A DNA stretch of 64,000 nt from a bacterium A37T11 (GCA_900109895.1 FOBR01000002.1:1-64000); one strand, 5' to 3'; counted from the first letter of the stretch, positions 17,046 through 26,449 are shown. The notes: generated by a model from the sequence alone, not told the origin. A program made the numbers and translations.

Positions 17046-17960
17046 ATGAAGATACTGGTCACAGGGAGTAACGGACTATTGGGACAAAAATTAACCGAAT
17101 TATTGCTTTCGCAACAAGATATTTCCCTGATAGCTACCTGCCGTGGAGAGAACCGCTTTCCGAAAACGCAAGGATATCATTATGAAAAGATGGATATTAC
17201 AGACCCGACCGTAGTGGCCAATGTCATCGCGAGTCACCGACCAGATGTAGTGATCAATACGGCTGCCATGACAAATGTCGATATCTGCCATCAGGATCCC
17301 GAAGGCTGTAGCAGACTAAACGTGGTGGCTGTTCAAACCTTGGTTGAAGTTTGCAACTTATATGACGTGCACCTTATCCAACTTTCCACCGATTTTGTGT
17401 TTGACGGGGAGAATGGGCCTTACCGCGAAGAAGACCAAACAAACCCGATAAGTATATACGGACAGAGTAAGTGGGATGCAGAGCAGCTCATCGCGGCCTC
17501 TTCCAGTTCATGGTGCATTATACGCACGATCCTCGTATATGGTGTGGTGCGTGACGGGAGCCGTAGCAACATCGTCCTTTGGGCAAAAGAGTCTTTGGAA
17601 AATGACCGCGTGATTAACGTGGTCAACGACCAATGGCGTATGCCTACCTTGGCTGAAGATCTCGCCATGGCCTGCCTGGCCGCAGCCAAGCACCGTGCAC
17701 AGGGTATTTTCCATGTCTCCGGAGATGAACTGATGAGCATCCGGCAGCTCGTCAGGACCGTGGCCGATTATTGGAAGCTAAACTCGCTAAACATTAATCC
17801 AGTCAGCTCGGATGCTTTAAACCAGCAGGCCCGGCGCCCCATTCGCACCGGTTTTGTCTTGGATAAAGCCAGAGACATACTGGGTTACCAGCCCCGTAGT
17901 TTTGAAGATGGGCTGGCTCTTGTCGATACACAATTGCATGCATTATTAATGCAAAAATAA
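17046..17960 (+). CDS. RmlD-like NAD(P)-dependent SDR (dTDP-4-dehydrorhamnose reductase family)
   Basis: 304 residues. The nucleotide-binding start is KILVTGSNGLLGQKLTELLL (GxxGxxG); VVINTAAMTNVD, STDFVFDGENGPY and the catalytic pair in YGQSKWDAE (YxxxK) follow the RmlD pattern. No other rhamnose pathway genes lie nearby. The same subfamily includes the regulatory subunit of methionine adenosyltransferase (MAT2B); its position 40 bp after mtnN makes a link to SAM metabolism conceivable but this is inference. Followed at 17 bp by a second SDR. Confidence 0.85.
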   Translation: MKILVTGSNGLLGQKLTELLLSQQDISLIATCRGENRFPKTQGYHYEKMDITDPTVVANVIASHRPDVVINTAAMTNVDICHQDPEGCSRLNVVAVQTLVEVCNLYDVHLIQLSTDFVFDGENGPYREEDQTNPISIYGQSKWDAEQLIAASSSSWCIIRTILVYGVVRDGSRSNIVLWAKESLENDRVINVVNDQWRMPTLAEDLAMACLAAAKHRAQGIFHVSGDELMSIRQLVRTVADYWKLNSLNINPVSSDALNQQARRPIRTGFVLDKARDILGYQPRSFEDGLALVDTQLHALLMQK

Positions 17961-17977
17961 AAACTGATGGTCCATCC

Positions 17978-18958
17978 ATGAATATTGCAATCACCGGCGC
18001 TACCGGCCATATTGGGTCGGCATTGGTTCCCCAACTTTTGTCCCAAGGCCACACCTTAAAACTTCTCATTCGTCAAAAAAGCGAACCGAGACCCATGGCA
18101 GGCGTACAATACTTCCATGGCAATTTGGTGGATGAGGAAAGTCTGACGCACTTAGTAACCGGAGCGGATGCCGTTATTCACCTCGCGGCTATCATATCGA
18201 TGGAAGACCGCCCTGATCCAGGAGCATTCTGGGTCAATACCAAAGGAACAAGTAATCTTTTGCAAGCAACTAAATTGGCTGGAGTTAAGCGATTTATCTA
18301 TATCAGTTCTATCAACGCCTTTAACCAGCAACCCTATGACGCCAGGATGGATGAGACCAACGGGCCGTCCAAACCCGCACTTTATACCTATGACCATTCA
18401 AAAGTCCTGTCTCAACAAATGGCGCTTAACCAAAACGGTGATGGCATGGAAGTACTGGTTTTAGCACCTACTGGTGTTGTTGGTCCTTATGACCACAAAC
18501 CGTCCCTCATGGGGCAGGCTATCCTGAAAATATACAAAGGACAAGTCCCGGCGTTATTCCCAGGAGGGGTTGATTTTGTTGATGTGCGAGACGTGGCCAG
18601 CGCCATAGCCAGTTCTCTGATGTCGGGTACCCCGGGCAGCACCTATCTGCTAAGTGGAAAATGGGCCTCATTGGTAGAGATGGGCAGGCAGATCAGCCTG
18701 CAAAAAGGACAAAAAAAGTCACTTCCTTCCGTTCCATTGTGGATGGTTTTTACTTTCCTGCCATTGGTAAAGTTTTGGGCAAAACTCACCGATGGCGCGC
18801 CGATCTATACCCGTCGATCTATCGAAAATTTGATTTACAGCAACCAACAGATTGATCATTCGCTTGCAAGCGCCGAATTAGGGTTTAATCCAAGGCCATT
18901 ATCAGAGACTATCCACGACACCATTGATTGGTTTATACAAGCAGGCTATTTAACATAA
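17978..18958 (+). CDS. NAD-dependent epimerase/dehydratase (HpnA-like SDR)
   Basis: 326 residues. The Rossmann start NIAITGATGHIGSALVPQLL, the NAG-like AAIISM, VKRFIYISSINAF, the YDHSK catalytic motif and LAPTGVVGPYDHKPSLMGQA place it in the extended SDR family, close to hopanoid-associated sugar epimerase/dihydroflavonol reductase-like proteins. Substrate unknown. Downstream gene starts 5 bp after its stop, so they are probably co-translated. Confidence 0.85.
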   Translation: MNIAITGATGHIGSALVPQLLSQGHTLKLLIRQKSEPRPMAGVQYFHGNLVDEESLTHLVTGADAVIHLAAIISMEDRPDPGAFWVNTKGTSNLLQATKLAGVKRFIYISSINAFNQQPYDARMDETNGPSKPALYTYDHSKVLSQQMALNQNGDGMEVLVLAPTGVVGPYDHKPSLMGQAILKIYKGQVPALFPGGVDFVDVRDVASAIASSLMSGTPGSTYLLSGKWASLVEMGRQISLQKGQKKSLPSVPLWMVFTFLPLVKFWAKLTDGAPIYTRRSIENLIYSNQQIDHSLASAELGFNPRPLSETIHDTIDWFIQAGYLT

Positions 18959-18963
18959 ATGAT

Positions 18964-19734
18964 ATGATCCATTCACAAATTTCAACACCCAGTTATAATC
19001 TCTTTATTGGAGTTTGGCTGCTCATCGGCGTTATCGCCTTCATTTACTTACTTTTTAAGGAAGCGCCTTATGGCAGGTTTAGTAATAAAAACTGGGGGCC
19101 AATGGTAAACAATCAGCTTGGTTGGATGATTATGGAAGGTATTGTGATCTTTACTTTCCTGATGTGGATTCCTTTTGATAGTTTTAATTGGCATACCCCT
19201 GCTACGGTGATGATCGGATTGTTCTTGCTTCATTACCTGCACCGCGGCTTTATATTCCCATTTATGACACGTACCAAAGGGAAGAAAATGCCGCTCATCA
19301 TTATGCTTTCTGCCGTCTTGTTTAATACGGTAAATGGTTCCCTGTTGGGAATATGGTTTTCGCAATTCGCCCATTATGCAGACAGCTGGTATAGATCTCC
19401 TGCATTTATCATTGGGCTGTTGCTATTCCTGTCAGGAATGGCAATCAACTGGATGTCCGATTATCAGCTCATCAGGTTGCGCAAACCCGGGGAAACAGGG
19501 TACAAGATTCCATGGAACGGATTTTCCAGGTATGTGTCATCACCCAACTTATTCGGGGAGATCGTTGAATGGGGTGGGTATGCCCTCCTTACATGGAGCT
19601 TGCCAGGTGTTACATTTCTAATATGGACCTGCGCTAATCTTATACCCCGTGCCATATCAGTACATCGCTGGTACCACCAGAAATTCCCGGAATATCCGGC
19701 ATCCCGAAAGATATTATTCCCGTTTATCTGGTGA
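18964..19734 (+). CDS. DUF1295/steroid 5-alpha-reductase-like membrane protein
   Basis: About 256 residues with six or more hydrophobic helices. The C-terminal half follows the 3-oxo-5-alpha-steroid 4-dehydrogenase pattern: YKIPWNGFSRYVSSPNLFGE, EWGGYALLTWSLPG, then RAISVHRWYHQKFPEYPASR and KILFPFIW, with the conserved N and E of the NADPH site. Members reduce enone double bonds of steroids or lipids. I chose ATG 18964; the longer frame begins at a TTG inside the upstream gene. Confidence 0.85.
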   Translation: MIHSQISTPSYNLFIGVWLLIGVIAFIYLLFKEAPYGRFSNKNWGPMVNNQLGWMIMEGIVIFTFLMWIPFDSFNWHTPATVMIGLFLLHYLHRGFIFPFMTRTKGKKMPLIIMLSAVLFNTVNGSLLGIWFSQFAHYADSWYRSPAFIIGLLLFLSGMAINWMSDYQLIRLRKPGETGYKIPWNGFSRYVSSPNLFGEIVEWGGYALLTWSLPGVTFLIWTCANLIPRAISVHRWYHQKFPEYPASRKILFPFIW

Positions 19735-19863
19735 TTAGTGTGCTACAAATGTAGTTTCTGTACTGCCAGTGCCGAACAGTTGCATATCAATAGAAAAGGG
19801 TCCTAATGCAGATAAGGATCCTAATATGAGTATAAGATAAAAAATCCAGTTTTTCAGTCATCA

Positions 19864-20814
19864 TTAAGCCCCCAGGGCTTTTTTGGCGAACTCAAGGCAC
19901 TTTGCCACTTCCTTCACCGCATCAGAGCCAGTCGGGATATTATATTCCAGTTCTATCGTTGCCGGGAACTTGTATTTTTGGCTGGATATAAGGTTCAACG
20001 CTTCTGCAATAGGCGTATCGCCTTCACCCCAGGGAAGATTGGCTCCCCCGTTGGCCTTTGATTTGCGGTCCTTAGTGTGCATGCTCACGATGTGACTATG
20101 TTTGGCTTTAAGAAATGCAATGGGGTCAAACCCTGCTGCTACATAGTGGCCCATATCGAAGTTGGCTGCGTTGTATGGCGATTGTGCAAAGGCACCGTCC
20201 CACATGTCAAAAGTTTGTTGCGTATGACCGTGATAGCCAACATAAACCTTATTGCGGGCTGCAATTGCCCCAAGACGCTGGGTTTGGGCCGGATCTTTAG
20301 GAAACTCTACGTTTGCTTGGTTTGCACCGAGGGCTTTGGCCGCGCGGAAAGCGTAGTCCACCTCGGCATCGGTATTGTTAGCACCCAGCGCACTGGGTTT
20401 AAACCCATAGATTGAAACCCCTGCTTGGTTATACAATTTTCGCAACTTTTCAAATTTAGCCATAGACACTTTTGTGCGCCATTCCGCTAAAGCAGCCGCA
20501 TTGGCACTTTTGTTATCGCCAGGTTGGGGTGCACCAGCAAAAGCTTCTGCAGCATCACCCATCAATTCCACAGCGCTAACACCTGCCTGGAGGCAATATT
20601 GAAGAATTTGCTCAGCGCTTGCGGGCATGCTTCTGAATGAATAGGTGATTACTCCGATCTGTACTCCCTTAAAAACAGAATTAGGTTTTCCTAGATTCTT
20701 GATATATGCAGGCGTACCAAAGAGTGATTTAGAAGCCAAGGCAATCCCGGCAACGGCAATTGCCGATGTACCCAAAAACTGCCGGCGACTTATTCCTTGT
20801 TTGTTCGTATCCAT
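19864..20814 (-). CDS. Tat-exported sugar phosphate isomerase/epimerase-like TIM-barrel protein
   Basis: 316 residues. The N-terminus carries a twin-arginine signal, SRRQFLGTSAIAVAGIALAS. The rest is an AP-endonuclease-2-type (xylose isomerase-like) TIM barrel: GVQIGVITYSFRSMP, GVSAVELMGDA, YHGHTQQTF, NFDMGHYVAAGFDP, VSMHTKDRKSK and TIELEYNI provide the His, Asp and Glu metal ligands. Related proteins occur in periplasmic 3-keto-sugar metabolism together with DUF1080 proteins. Here it is a lone minus-strand gene. Confidence 0.85.
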   Translation of the reverse strand: MDTNKQGISRRQFLGTSAIAVAGIALASKSLFGTPAYIKNLGKPNSVFKGVQIGVITYSFRSMPASAEQILQYCLQAGVSAVELMGDAAEAFAGAPQPGDNKSANAAALAEWRTKVSMAKFEKLRKLYNQAGVSIYGFKPSALGANNTDAEVDYAFRAAKALGANQANVEFPKDPAQTQRLGAIAARNKVYVGYHGHTQQTFDMWDGAFAQSPYNAANFDMGHYVAAGFDPIAFLKAKHSHIVSMHTKDRKSKANGGANLPWGEGDTPIAEALNLISSQKYKFPATIELEYNIPTGSDAVKEVAKCLEFAKKALGA

Positions 20815-20889
20815 GTTTATAATTTAATTAATGATAGACAAAGCTACTTCTTTTATGGTTTTTTGCAAACCTTTACATTAACATTCCAG

Positions 20890-21576
20890 TTACACTAATA
20901 ATTTTTTAAAACTGGATACATAGATCATGCGCCGAATTGAAAACCCAAGTTTTTCATACACACGAATGGCCGATAAGTTGTCTGTTCTTACATGTAGAAA
21001 AGGAATATTTCCCTGTGTAGTGATCAGTTTTACTTGTTCTGTTATTAGGCTGCTCGCATAGCCTTTTCCAGTATGTTCCGGATGGGTACATACAGCACTG
21101 ATTTCCACATAGGGTAGTGGCTGTAATCGTTGTCCAGCCATAGCCACCAGGGCTCCTTTACACTTAAATCCAAGGTAATTGCCAAATCGAAAGGTGTTTT
21201 TCAAAAAAGGCCCGGGTTTGGTAAGCTCAGTGAGTTCCAGCATTGCTGGCACATCGTTTTCGGTTAAACTATGACTTTCTGCATAGAAATTAGCAGGTAT
21301 AGTTACATTATTATAAACCATTTGCCATATTTCCATTTGACCAATTACTTCCCAAGGTTTTGGAACGGACACCTCAGAAACTGAAAATAAAACGAAGTTA
21401 CTGCCGTCTGGTGCCATATTATATAATTGAGCTAATTCATCCGTAGAATTATTTTTTAATCCCACGAAAGGGGCTACATCGGGAGGAAATATCAAGATGC
21501 CCCGAGAATCATTAGAAAAGGATTTATTTCCGGTAGACAGTGCATTATAGATGGGGTTATCCAAGACATGGTTCAT
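20890..21576 (-). CDS. GNAT-family N-acetyltransferase
   Basis: 228 residues. The C-terminal half is a GNAT fold of the FR47-like type: acetyl-CoA motif HPEHTGKGYASSLITEQV at about 165-182, followed by FLHVRTDNLSAIRVYEKLGF. The N-terminal 100 residues match the typical FR47-associated domain. Substrate unknown. Divergent from the DUF4197 operon. Confidence 0.85.
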   Translation of the reverse strand: MNHVLDNPIYNALSTGNKSFSNDSRGILIFPPDVAPFVGLKNNSTDELAQLYNMAPDGSNFVLFSVSEVSVPKPWEVIGQMEIWQMVYNNVTIPANFYAESHSLTENDVPAMLELTELTKPGPFLKNTFRFGNYLGFKCKGALVAMAGQRLQPLPYVEISAVCTHPEHTGKGYASSLITEQVKLITTQGNIPFLHVRTDNLSAIRVYEKLGFSIRRMIYVSSFKKLLV

Positions 21577-21612
21577 GATTCCGTTTTAATAATAGTTAAT
21601 ATAAGTCAACGA

Positions 21613-21645
21613 CAAAGGTATGAGATTTTGTATGAGAACATCAAA
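21613..21645 (-). promoter_or_regulatory. Promoter of the GNAT gene
   Basis: On the minus strand TTTG (21645-21642) is followed after 21 nt by TACCTTTG (21620-21613), a good -33/-7 pair for Bacteroidota sigma factor. Confidence 0.6.
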
Positions 21646-21717
21646 TATGCATTTTAAGAAAAGAATCGTACTTTTACCACGCACTAAAATGTGGGATAAA
21701 TCCCTCAATTAAAAGAT

Positions 21718-22497
21718 ATGAGAAAGTACAGAATCCTCCTTTTCACAGTAATGATAGCAACAGCTTCAGTCAGCCACGCGCAAAGTTTTCTGGATAAATT
21801 AAAAAAAGTCGTTAAAGAAAAAACAGACACCACTACTAAAACTAATACCACAATTACTAATTCTTCTGTTACAGCAGCCGTATCGTCGCTTAGTACAACG
21901 GATGTATCCAGTGCGCTCAAGCAAGCACTCAATACGGGCGTTGAAGACGGGGTTAAAAAATTGGGGGTAGAAAACGGATTTTTTGGCAATTCATTGGTAA
22001 AAATCTTGTTGCCTGAAAAATTACAGAAGATCGAGAAGGCGTTCAGGGCCGTCGGTCTGGGAAGCCTGGCTGACCAAGGAGTAAAACTTCTGAACCGCGC
22101 CGCTGAAGATGCCGTTACCGAGAGTGTACCTATTTTTGCAAATGCTATTACCTCCATGAGTTTTGCCGATGCCAAAAAGATTTTACTGGGCAGCGATACT
22201 GCTGCTACGTCTTATCTACAAAATAAAACGACCAGTCAACTCGTCACCGCTTTTAAGCCTAAAGTTGAACAGTCATTAGGAAAAGTTGGAGCAGATAAAG
22301 TTTGGTCCCAACTGGTCAGTAAATACAATGCCATCTCTCACGATAATATGACCACAGACCTTAATCAGTATGTCACAGAAGGCACCATAAGTGGCGTATT
22401 TAAAATGGTCGCCCAAAAAGAGGAGGGCATCCGCAGCAGCCCTGCACTGCGTACCACTTCCGTGCTGAAAAACGTGTTTGGAGCACTTGACAAATAG
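21718..22497 (+). CDS. DUF4197 exported protein
   Basis: 259 residues with a signal peptide cleaved after VSHA-Q. A Thr/Ser-rich linker (about 40-65) precedes the DUF4197 domain, recognisable by LKQALNTGVEDGVKKLGVEN GF-like text, KILLPEKLQKIEKAF, NRAAEDAVTESVPIFANAIT and YVTEGTISGVFKMVAQKEEG. Periplasmic; function unknown. The ABC ATPase gene begins 14 bp after its stop, so the four genes DUF4197, ATPase, membrane protein and M1 peptidase look like an operon. Confidence 0.85.
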   Translation: MRKYRILLFTVMIATASVSHAQSFLDKLKKVVKEKTDTTTKTNTTITNSSVTAAVSSLSTTDVSSALKQALNTGVEDGVKKLGVENGFFGNSLVKILLPEKLQKIEKAFRAVGLGSLADQGVKLLNRAAEDAVTESVPIFANAITSMSFADAKKILLGSDTAATSYLQNKTTSQLVTAFKPKVEQSLGKVGADKVWSQLVSKYNAISHDNMTTDLNQYVTEGTISGVFKMVAQKEEGIRSSPALRTTSVLKNVFGALDK

Positions 22498-22511
22498 TAA
22501 TCGGCGGCTGA

Positions 22512-23141
22512 ATGTTACGGTTTACCGGTTTTTCAAAAAGCTTCCAAACCCGCACTATCCTAGACTTTGGAGACTTGGAGTTGCCTGGAGGTGTGTCTTG
22601 GTTACTGGGCGAAAATGGAGCCGGAAAGTCTACGCTGATGTATTGCGCAGCAGGCATCCAGCCGTTCAAGGGTGAGATAAGTATCAAGGGGGCCCGTCTC
22701 AAAAAAGAATCAATAGCCTATCGGCTGCACGTAAATATGGCCGAAGCGGAGCCTGTGTTTCCGGCATTTCTAAAGGGTATGGAGTTGATCCGTTTTTTTG
22801 AAGAATCAAAGAAAGCTCCCGCCGGACAGTCTGAAGTACTAATTGAACGCTTTCAAGTGCGGCACTTTATCTACGAACCCGTAGGCACCTATTCTTCCGG
22901 CATGACCAAGAAGCTTTCGCTCATTCTGGCATTCCTCGGAAAGCCAGCACTCATCCTGCTGGATGAGCCCTTGATCACACTGGATGTGCAGGCACAGGAA
23001 ATCCTCCACCACTTGATCCTGGAAACGGCAGCATTATCTGTCAATTTCCTCATCTCTTCACACCAGGAACTGGATCTGGGAAACCAGTTGCCCATCAACC
23101 GCCTGCGTTTAGACCAGGGAAAGTTGTTGATCAATACCTAA
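22512..23141 (+). CDS. ABC transporter ATP-binding protein
   Basis: 209 residues, a single short nucleotide-binding domain. Walker A is GENGAGKST, the signature loop YSSGMTKKLSL is of the ABC-2 exporter type, and Walker B is LILLDEPLITLD; the H-loop is in ISSHQE. The partner is presumably the membrane protein encoded 7 bp downstream. Confidence 0.92.
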   Translation: MLRFTGFSKSFQTRTILDFGDLELPGGVSWLLGENGAGKSTLMYCAAGIQPFKGEISIKGARLKKESIAYRLHVNMAEAEPVFPAFLKGMELIRFFEESKKAPAGQSEVLIERFQVRHFIYEPVGTYSSGMTKKLSLILAFLGKPALILLDEPLITLDVQAQEILHHLILETAALSVNFLISSHQELDLGNQLPINRLRLDQGKLLINT

Positions 23142-23148
23142 ATTCCCT

Positions 23149-24213
23149 ATGACCGCTAAGATCTTTGACCGGCTTTTTGTGCTTGAGTTTTATAAAGCCT
23201 ATGCTGGCCTGTTTCTTTTTGGAGGACTTCTCATCGTAGGAATCTGCCCACCTGGGCAGATCATTTCGGTCAATGTCACCATTGCTCAAGCCCTAAGCAG
23301 TAGTCTTTGGGCCGGCGCGGGTGCTTGCTTGGCTTGGGCTATTTACCTAAGCCTGGTCGCGACCTTCTTGTATAAAAAAATGGCCGAAGTGCCCTATCGT
23401 TTTTTGCAATACAGCGCCACTGCCATTGCACCTTATGAAAGACTTAAAATAGGACTTCGGGTGATAGTAGCAACGGGACTGCCGGTCTACGCCTATGGAC
23501 TTTTCTGTGTGGTATTGGGCTTCCGAGCCGGGAATTTCGGCATGGCAATCCTCATGCTGGTCTTTATGGTGGCCTCAATCCTCTTGCTGGTATCAGGCGT
23601 CAATCGCAGCCTGGAGCCCGCCCGGCAGCCTTTATTCCAGATAAGTTTCAATGGGTTTCGCAAACTGGAAAATAATTATATGCTATTGGGGTTTCGCCAG
23701 TTAATCATCGGGCAAAAAACGAGCCTCGTGGTCAGCAAGATTTTATCATACGTGCTCATCACAGGCATGTTCTTTATATTTTCAGACCTGCACGACCATT
23801 TGGACATGGCAGCGCTAATACTGGTGGCCGTAGTGCTTGCACATAGCTCGCTATTGCGAGGGCAATTTAAATTTGAGCAAGAAGACCTCGCATTTATGCG
23901 CAACCTTCCTATCAACCCGCTCAAACGATTGCTGTCTACTCTGGGAAGAGTCGCTCTGATCTTTCTTCCAGAGATGTTTTGGATCATAGGCCGCTACGGC
24001 CTGTTCAACGCCCTACATTTGCTATTTTTTATGATCGGCTTTGCACTGTTCATCTATCATTTGTCATTTATTATAGGTGATGATGAAGAGTTTTTCCTAA
24101 AAGTCCTGTTCTTTTTGTTTTTTGCCATGGTCATCCTCATCCCATTTGGTATTTCTACCTATTTAGGATTGTTATTTTTTGTGAGTTGCGGGCTTATTTA
24201 TCGGTTTTCCTGA
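23149..24213 (+). CDS. Probable ABC-2-type permease, unrecognised family
   Basis: 354 residues with roughly eight to ten hydrophobic segments and no motif I can assign. The C-terminus is highly hydrophobic (FFLKVLFFLFFAMVILIPFG and beyond). Its role as permease is inferred from the adjacent ATPase gene. Hydrophilic loops are short and no periplasmic domain is visible. The substrate is unknown. Confidence 0.65.
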   Translation: MTAKIFDRLFVLEFYKAYAGLFLFGGLLIVGICPPGQIISVNVTIAQALSSSLWAGAGACLAWAIYLSLVATFLYKKMAEVPYRFLQYSATAIAPYERLKIGLRVIVATGLPVYAYGLFCVVLGFRAGNFGMAILMLVFMVASILLLVSGVNRSLEPARQPLFQISFNGFRKLENNYMLLGFRQLIIGQKTSLVVSKILSYVLITGMFFIFSDLHDHLDMAALILVAVVLAHSSLLRGQFKFEQEDLAFMRNLPINPLKRLLSTLGRVALIFLPEMFWIIGRYGLFNALHLLFFMIGFALFIYHLSFIIGDDEEFFLKVLFFLFFAMVILIPFGISTYLGLLFFVSCGLIYRFS

Positions 24214-24245
24214 AATTACAGTACTAATTTGTACTTTTACCCTCC

Positions 24246-26225
24246 ATGAAGAAACATGTTTTAATAAAAAGTACCTACAGGGGGCTTTTGATAGTGATGC
24301 TTGGCGCCTTTGCGCTCCCTGCCGTGTGCCAATATCACCCAAAAGAAATTTTTAACCCAGATTTTTATCGCCATCCTGGCAGTGAATGGAGGAGCGCCAG
24401 CGGCAAACCTGGAGCTAATTACTGGCAAAACCGAGCGGACTATATCGTCAAAGCCTCCTTTGATACAGCTTCTCAGGCCTTGAAAGGGAATGTAGAAATT
24501 CAATACAGCAACCAAAGCCCGGAAGTCTTAGATGAACTATGGCTTCAGCTAGATCAAAACACCAATAGGTTAGATTCACGAGGGAACCGGCAAACCAACC
24601 CCGATGCCCAACCAGACGACGCATTGGGATATATCATCCGGGAGGTTCGTCTGGAACAAGATGGAAAATGGATTAAGATCCCCTATTCAATAGAAGATAC
24701 CCGGATGCAGATCCGGTTTGCTAAACGTCCTGTCAAAGCAGGTCAGCTGGTTAAGTTATCGATAGATTACGCCTACACTTTACAAAAGAGTGGCGGCGGC
24801 GGGCGTTCTGGCTATATGGATACCAAAAACGGCAAACTCTATGAGTTTTCTTACTGGTATCCGCGGATGTGTGTCTATGATGATTACTATGGGTGGAATA
24901 CCCTACCTTTTATAGGCTCAGGAGAAATGTATCTGGACTATGGTCATATAGATTATTCGGTCACCGTTCCCGCCGGGCTATTGGTAGTCGGTACCGGAAA
25001 GCTGGTCAATGAAAGCGAGGTACTAAATGCCAGGTTACTTGGACGTCTTGTTAATGCCCGTAGTTCTGATGCCACTGTCATGGTCAGGCCAGCCAGGGAA
25101 CTTAACCAACCTGTCACTAAAAAATCTACAGGTCTGGTTACCTGGCATTTTCAGATGGATAGTACGAGAGACGTGGCATGGGCACTATCTAAAGCGTTTA
25201 TCTGGGATGCCGCCAGGATTAATCTTCCCGAGGGGAAAACGGCCCTGGCCCAATCCGTTTACCCGATCGAGTCTACCGCAGGCAGCATAGCGTGGCCCAG
25301 GTCTACCCAGTTTCTTAAAGCCTCTATTGAGCATTATTCTGAAAAATGGTTCCCTTTTCCGTATGACGTAGCGACCAGTGTGGCTGGTCCGGTAGGGGGC
25401 ATGGAATTTCCCGGCCTCGCCTTTAATGGCTGGAAAGCTGATCCGTATATTATGTTTTTGCTGGACTCTCATGAGATTGGCCATACCTGGTTCCCGATGA
25501 TCGTTGGCTCAGACGAACGCAGGTATCCTTTTATGGATGAGGGCTTCAATACTTTTATCAATATTCTTGCCCATGAAACCTTCAATAAAGGGGAGTTTGC
25601 CCCCAAGCGTGATGGAGAGTATGCTCCTGGCAAAGGCTATCCCGCCGATGAAATTGTCGAAGTAATCAAAAGCAGTGGCGAAGACAATACGCTCATGACC
25701 CCACCTGATGCCATGAAACGGGAATATGTCCATCCATTGGCTTATTTTAAATCAGCTTTGGGCCTTACCCTCCTTCGGGATGTAATCCTTGGTCCGGACA
25801 AATTTGACTATGCTTTCAGGCAATATATCCATAACTGGGCCTTTAAGCACCCCCGTCCGGATGATTTTTTCAGGTCGATGGAAAATGGGGCAGGGGAAGA
25901 CCTCAGTTGGTTTTGGCAGGGCTGGTATTATCACAATTGGCAACTAGACCAGGCCGTAGTGGCATTAGATTATGAAAAGGGTGATCCGGCAAAGGGTGCC
26001 ATTATTAAGGTAGAAAATAAACAGCAAATGGTGATGCCCATTATTGTAGCTGTTAAGGAAACCAATGGTCAGGAACACTGTTTTACGGTCCCAGTGGATG
26101 TATGGCAAAAAGGCCCTACTGCTACATTTCATGTCAATAGTACGACCAGAGTCGTATCAGTGATCCTGGATCCTGAACATCAGCTACCAGACATGGACAG
26201 GTCTAATAATGAGTATAAACCGTAA
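24246..26225 (+). CDS. Exported M1-family metallopeptidase (copy 1)
   Basis: 659 residues with a signal peptide (cleaved near AVC-Q). The N-terminal beta domain begins with the block [20 protein letters not shown] shared with the second copy at 48657. The M1 zinc site is complete: H409-E-I-G-H413, then Glu432 exactly 18 residues after the last His; GGMEFPG is the substrate-amine-binding GxME motif. Likely a periplasmic or surface aminopeptidase. Last gene of the DUF4197-ABC operon, 32 bp after the permease. About half of its residues appear shared with copy 2 by eye. Confidence 0.92.
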   Translation: MKKHVLIKSTYRGLLIVMLGAFALPAVCQYHPKEIFNPDFYRHPGSEWRSASGKPGANYWQNRADYIVKASFDTASQALKGNVEIQYSNQSPEVLDELWLQLDQNTNRLDSRGNRQTNPDAQPDDALGYIIREVRLEQDGKWIKIPYSIEDTRMQIRFAKRPVKAGQLVKLSIDYAYTLQKSGGGGRSGYMDTKNGKLYEFSYWYPRMCVYDDYYGWNTLPFIGSGEMYLDYGHIDYSVTVPAGLLVVGTGKLVNESEVLNARLLGRLVNARSSDATVMVRPARELNQPVTKKSTGLVTWHFQMDSTRDVAWALSKAFIWDAARINLPEGKTALAQSVYPIESTAGSIAWPRSTQFLKASIEHYSEKWFPFPYDVATSVAGPVGGMEFPGLAFNGWKADPYIMFLLDSHEIGHTWFPMIVGSDERRYPFMDEGFNTFINILAHETFNKGEFAPKRDGEYAPGKGYPADEIVEVIKSSGEDNTLMTPPDAMKREYVHPLAYFKSALGLTLLRDVILGPDKFDYAFRQYIHNWAFKHPRPDDFFRSMENGAGEDLSWFWQGWYYHNWQLDQAVVALDYEKGDPAKGAIIKVENKQQMVMPIIVAVKETNGQEHCFTVPVDVWQKGPTATFHVNSTTRVVSVILDPEHQLPDMDRSNNEYKP

Positions 26226-26330
26226 AAAAAATCGGGTTATCCTTCCGCATATGGGAACTCTCACTGTGCCCCGATTAGATCGGGGCTCCGTTTCGTTCCC
26301 TAGGCCGCGTCCGGATAACCCAATTTTTTA
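26224..26330. terminator. Large nested hairpin, element A (bidirectional terminator)
   Basis: Outer arms 26226-26242 and 26313-26329 pair with one mismatch and begin with A and end with T runs. Nested inside are GGGAAC (26253-26258) with GTTCCC (26295-26300) and GCCCCGAT (26268-26275) with ATCGGGGC (26279-26286). It lies at the 3' end of the M1 gene and the convergent sugar dehydrogenase gene, and is far larger than an ordinary terminator. Confidence 0.75.
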
Positions 26331-26344
26331 TTGTTCGGATTATA

Positions 26345-26449
26345 AAAAAAATTCCGATTGGCACAGGAGAGGCATGGGAACAATAGGCGGAGTGACCAAG
26401 GCTCGTAGCCGGCTTGTTGCCGCAGCGAGTGGTCAAGCGGAATTTTTTT
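26345..26449. terminator. Large nested hairpin, element B
   Basis: AAAAAAATTCCG (26345-26356) pairs perfectly with 26438-26449. Inside, TGACC (26393-26397) pairs with GGTCA (26431-26435), GCTCG (26401-26405) with CGAGT (26426-26430), and CGGC (26410-26413) with GCCG (26419-26422). Same plan as element A but different sequence; GC-rich core, A/T flanks usable as terminator on either strand. Confidence 0.75.

Noticed and set aside
19803-19830. Imperfect hairpin AGGGTCCT/AGGATCCT between convergent genes
   Set aside because: Short stem with a wobble and no T run; too weak to call a terminator.
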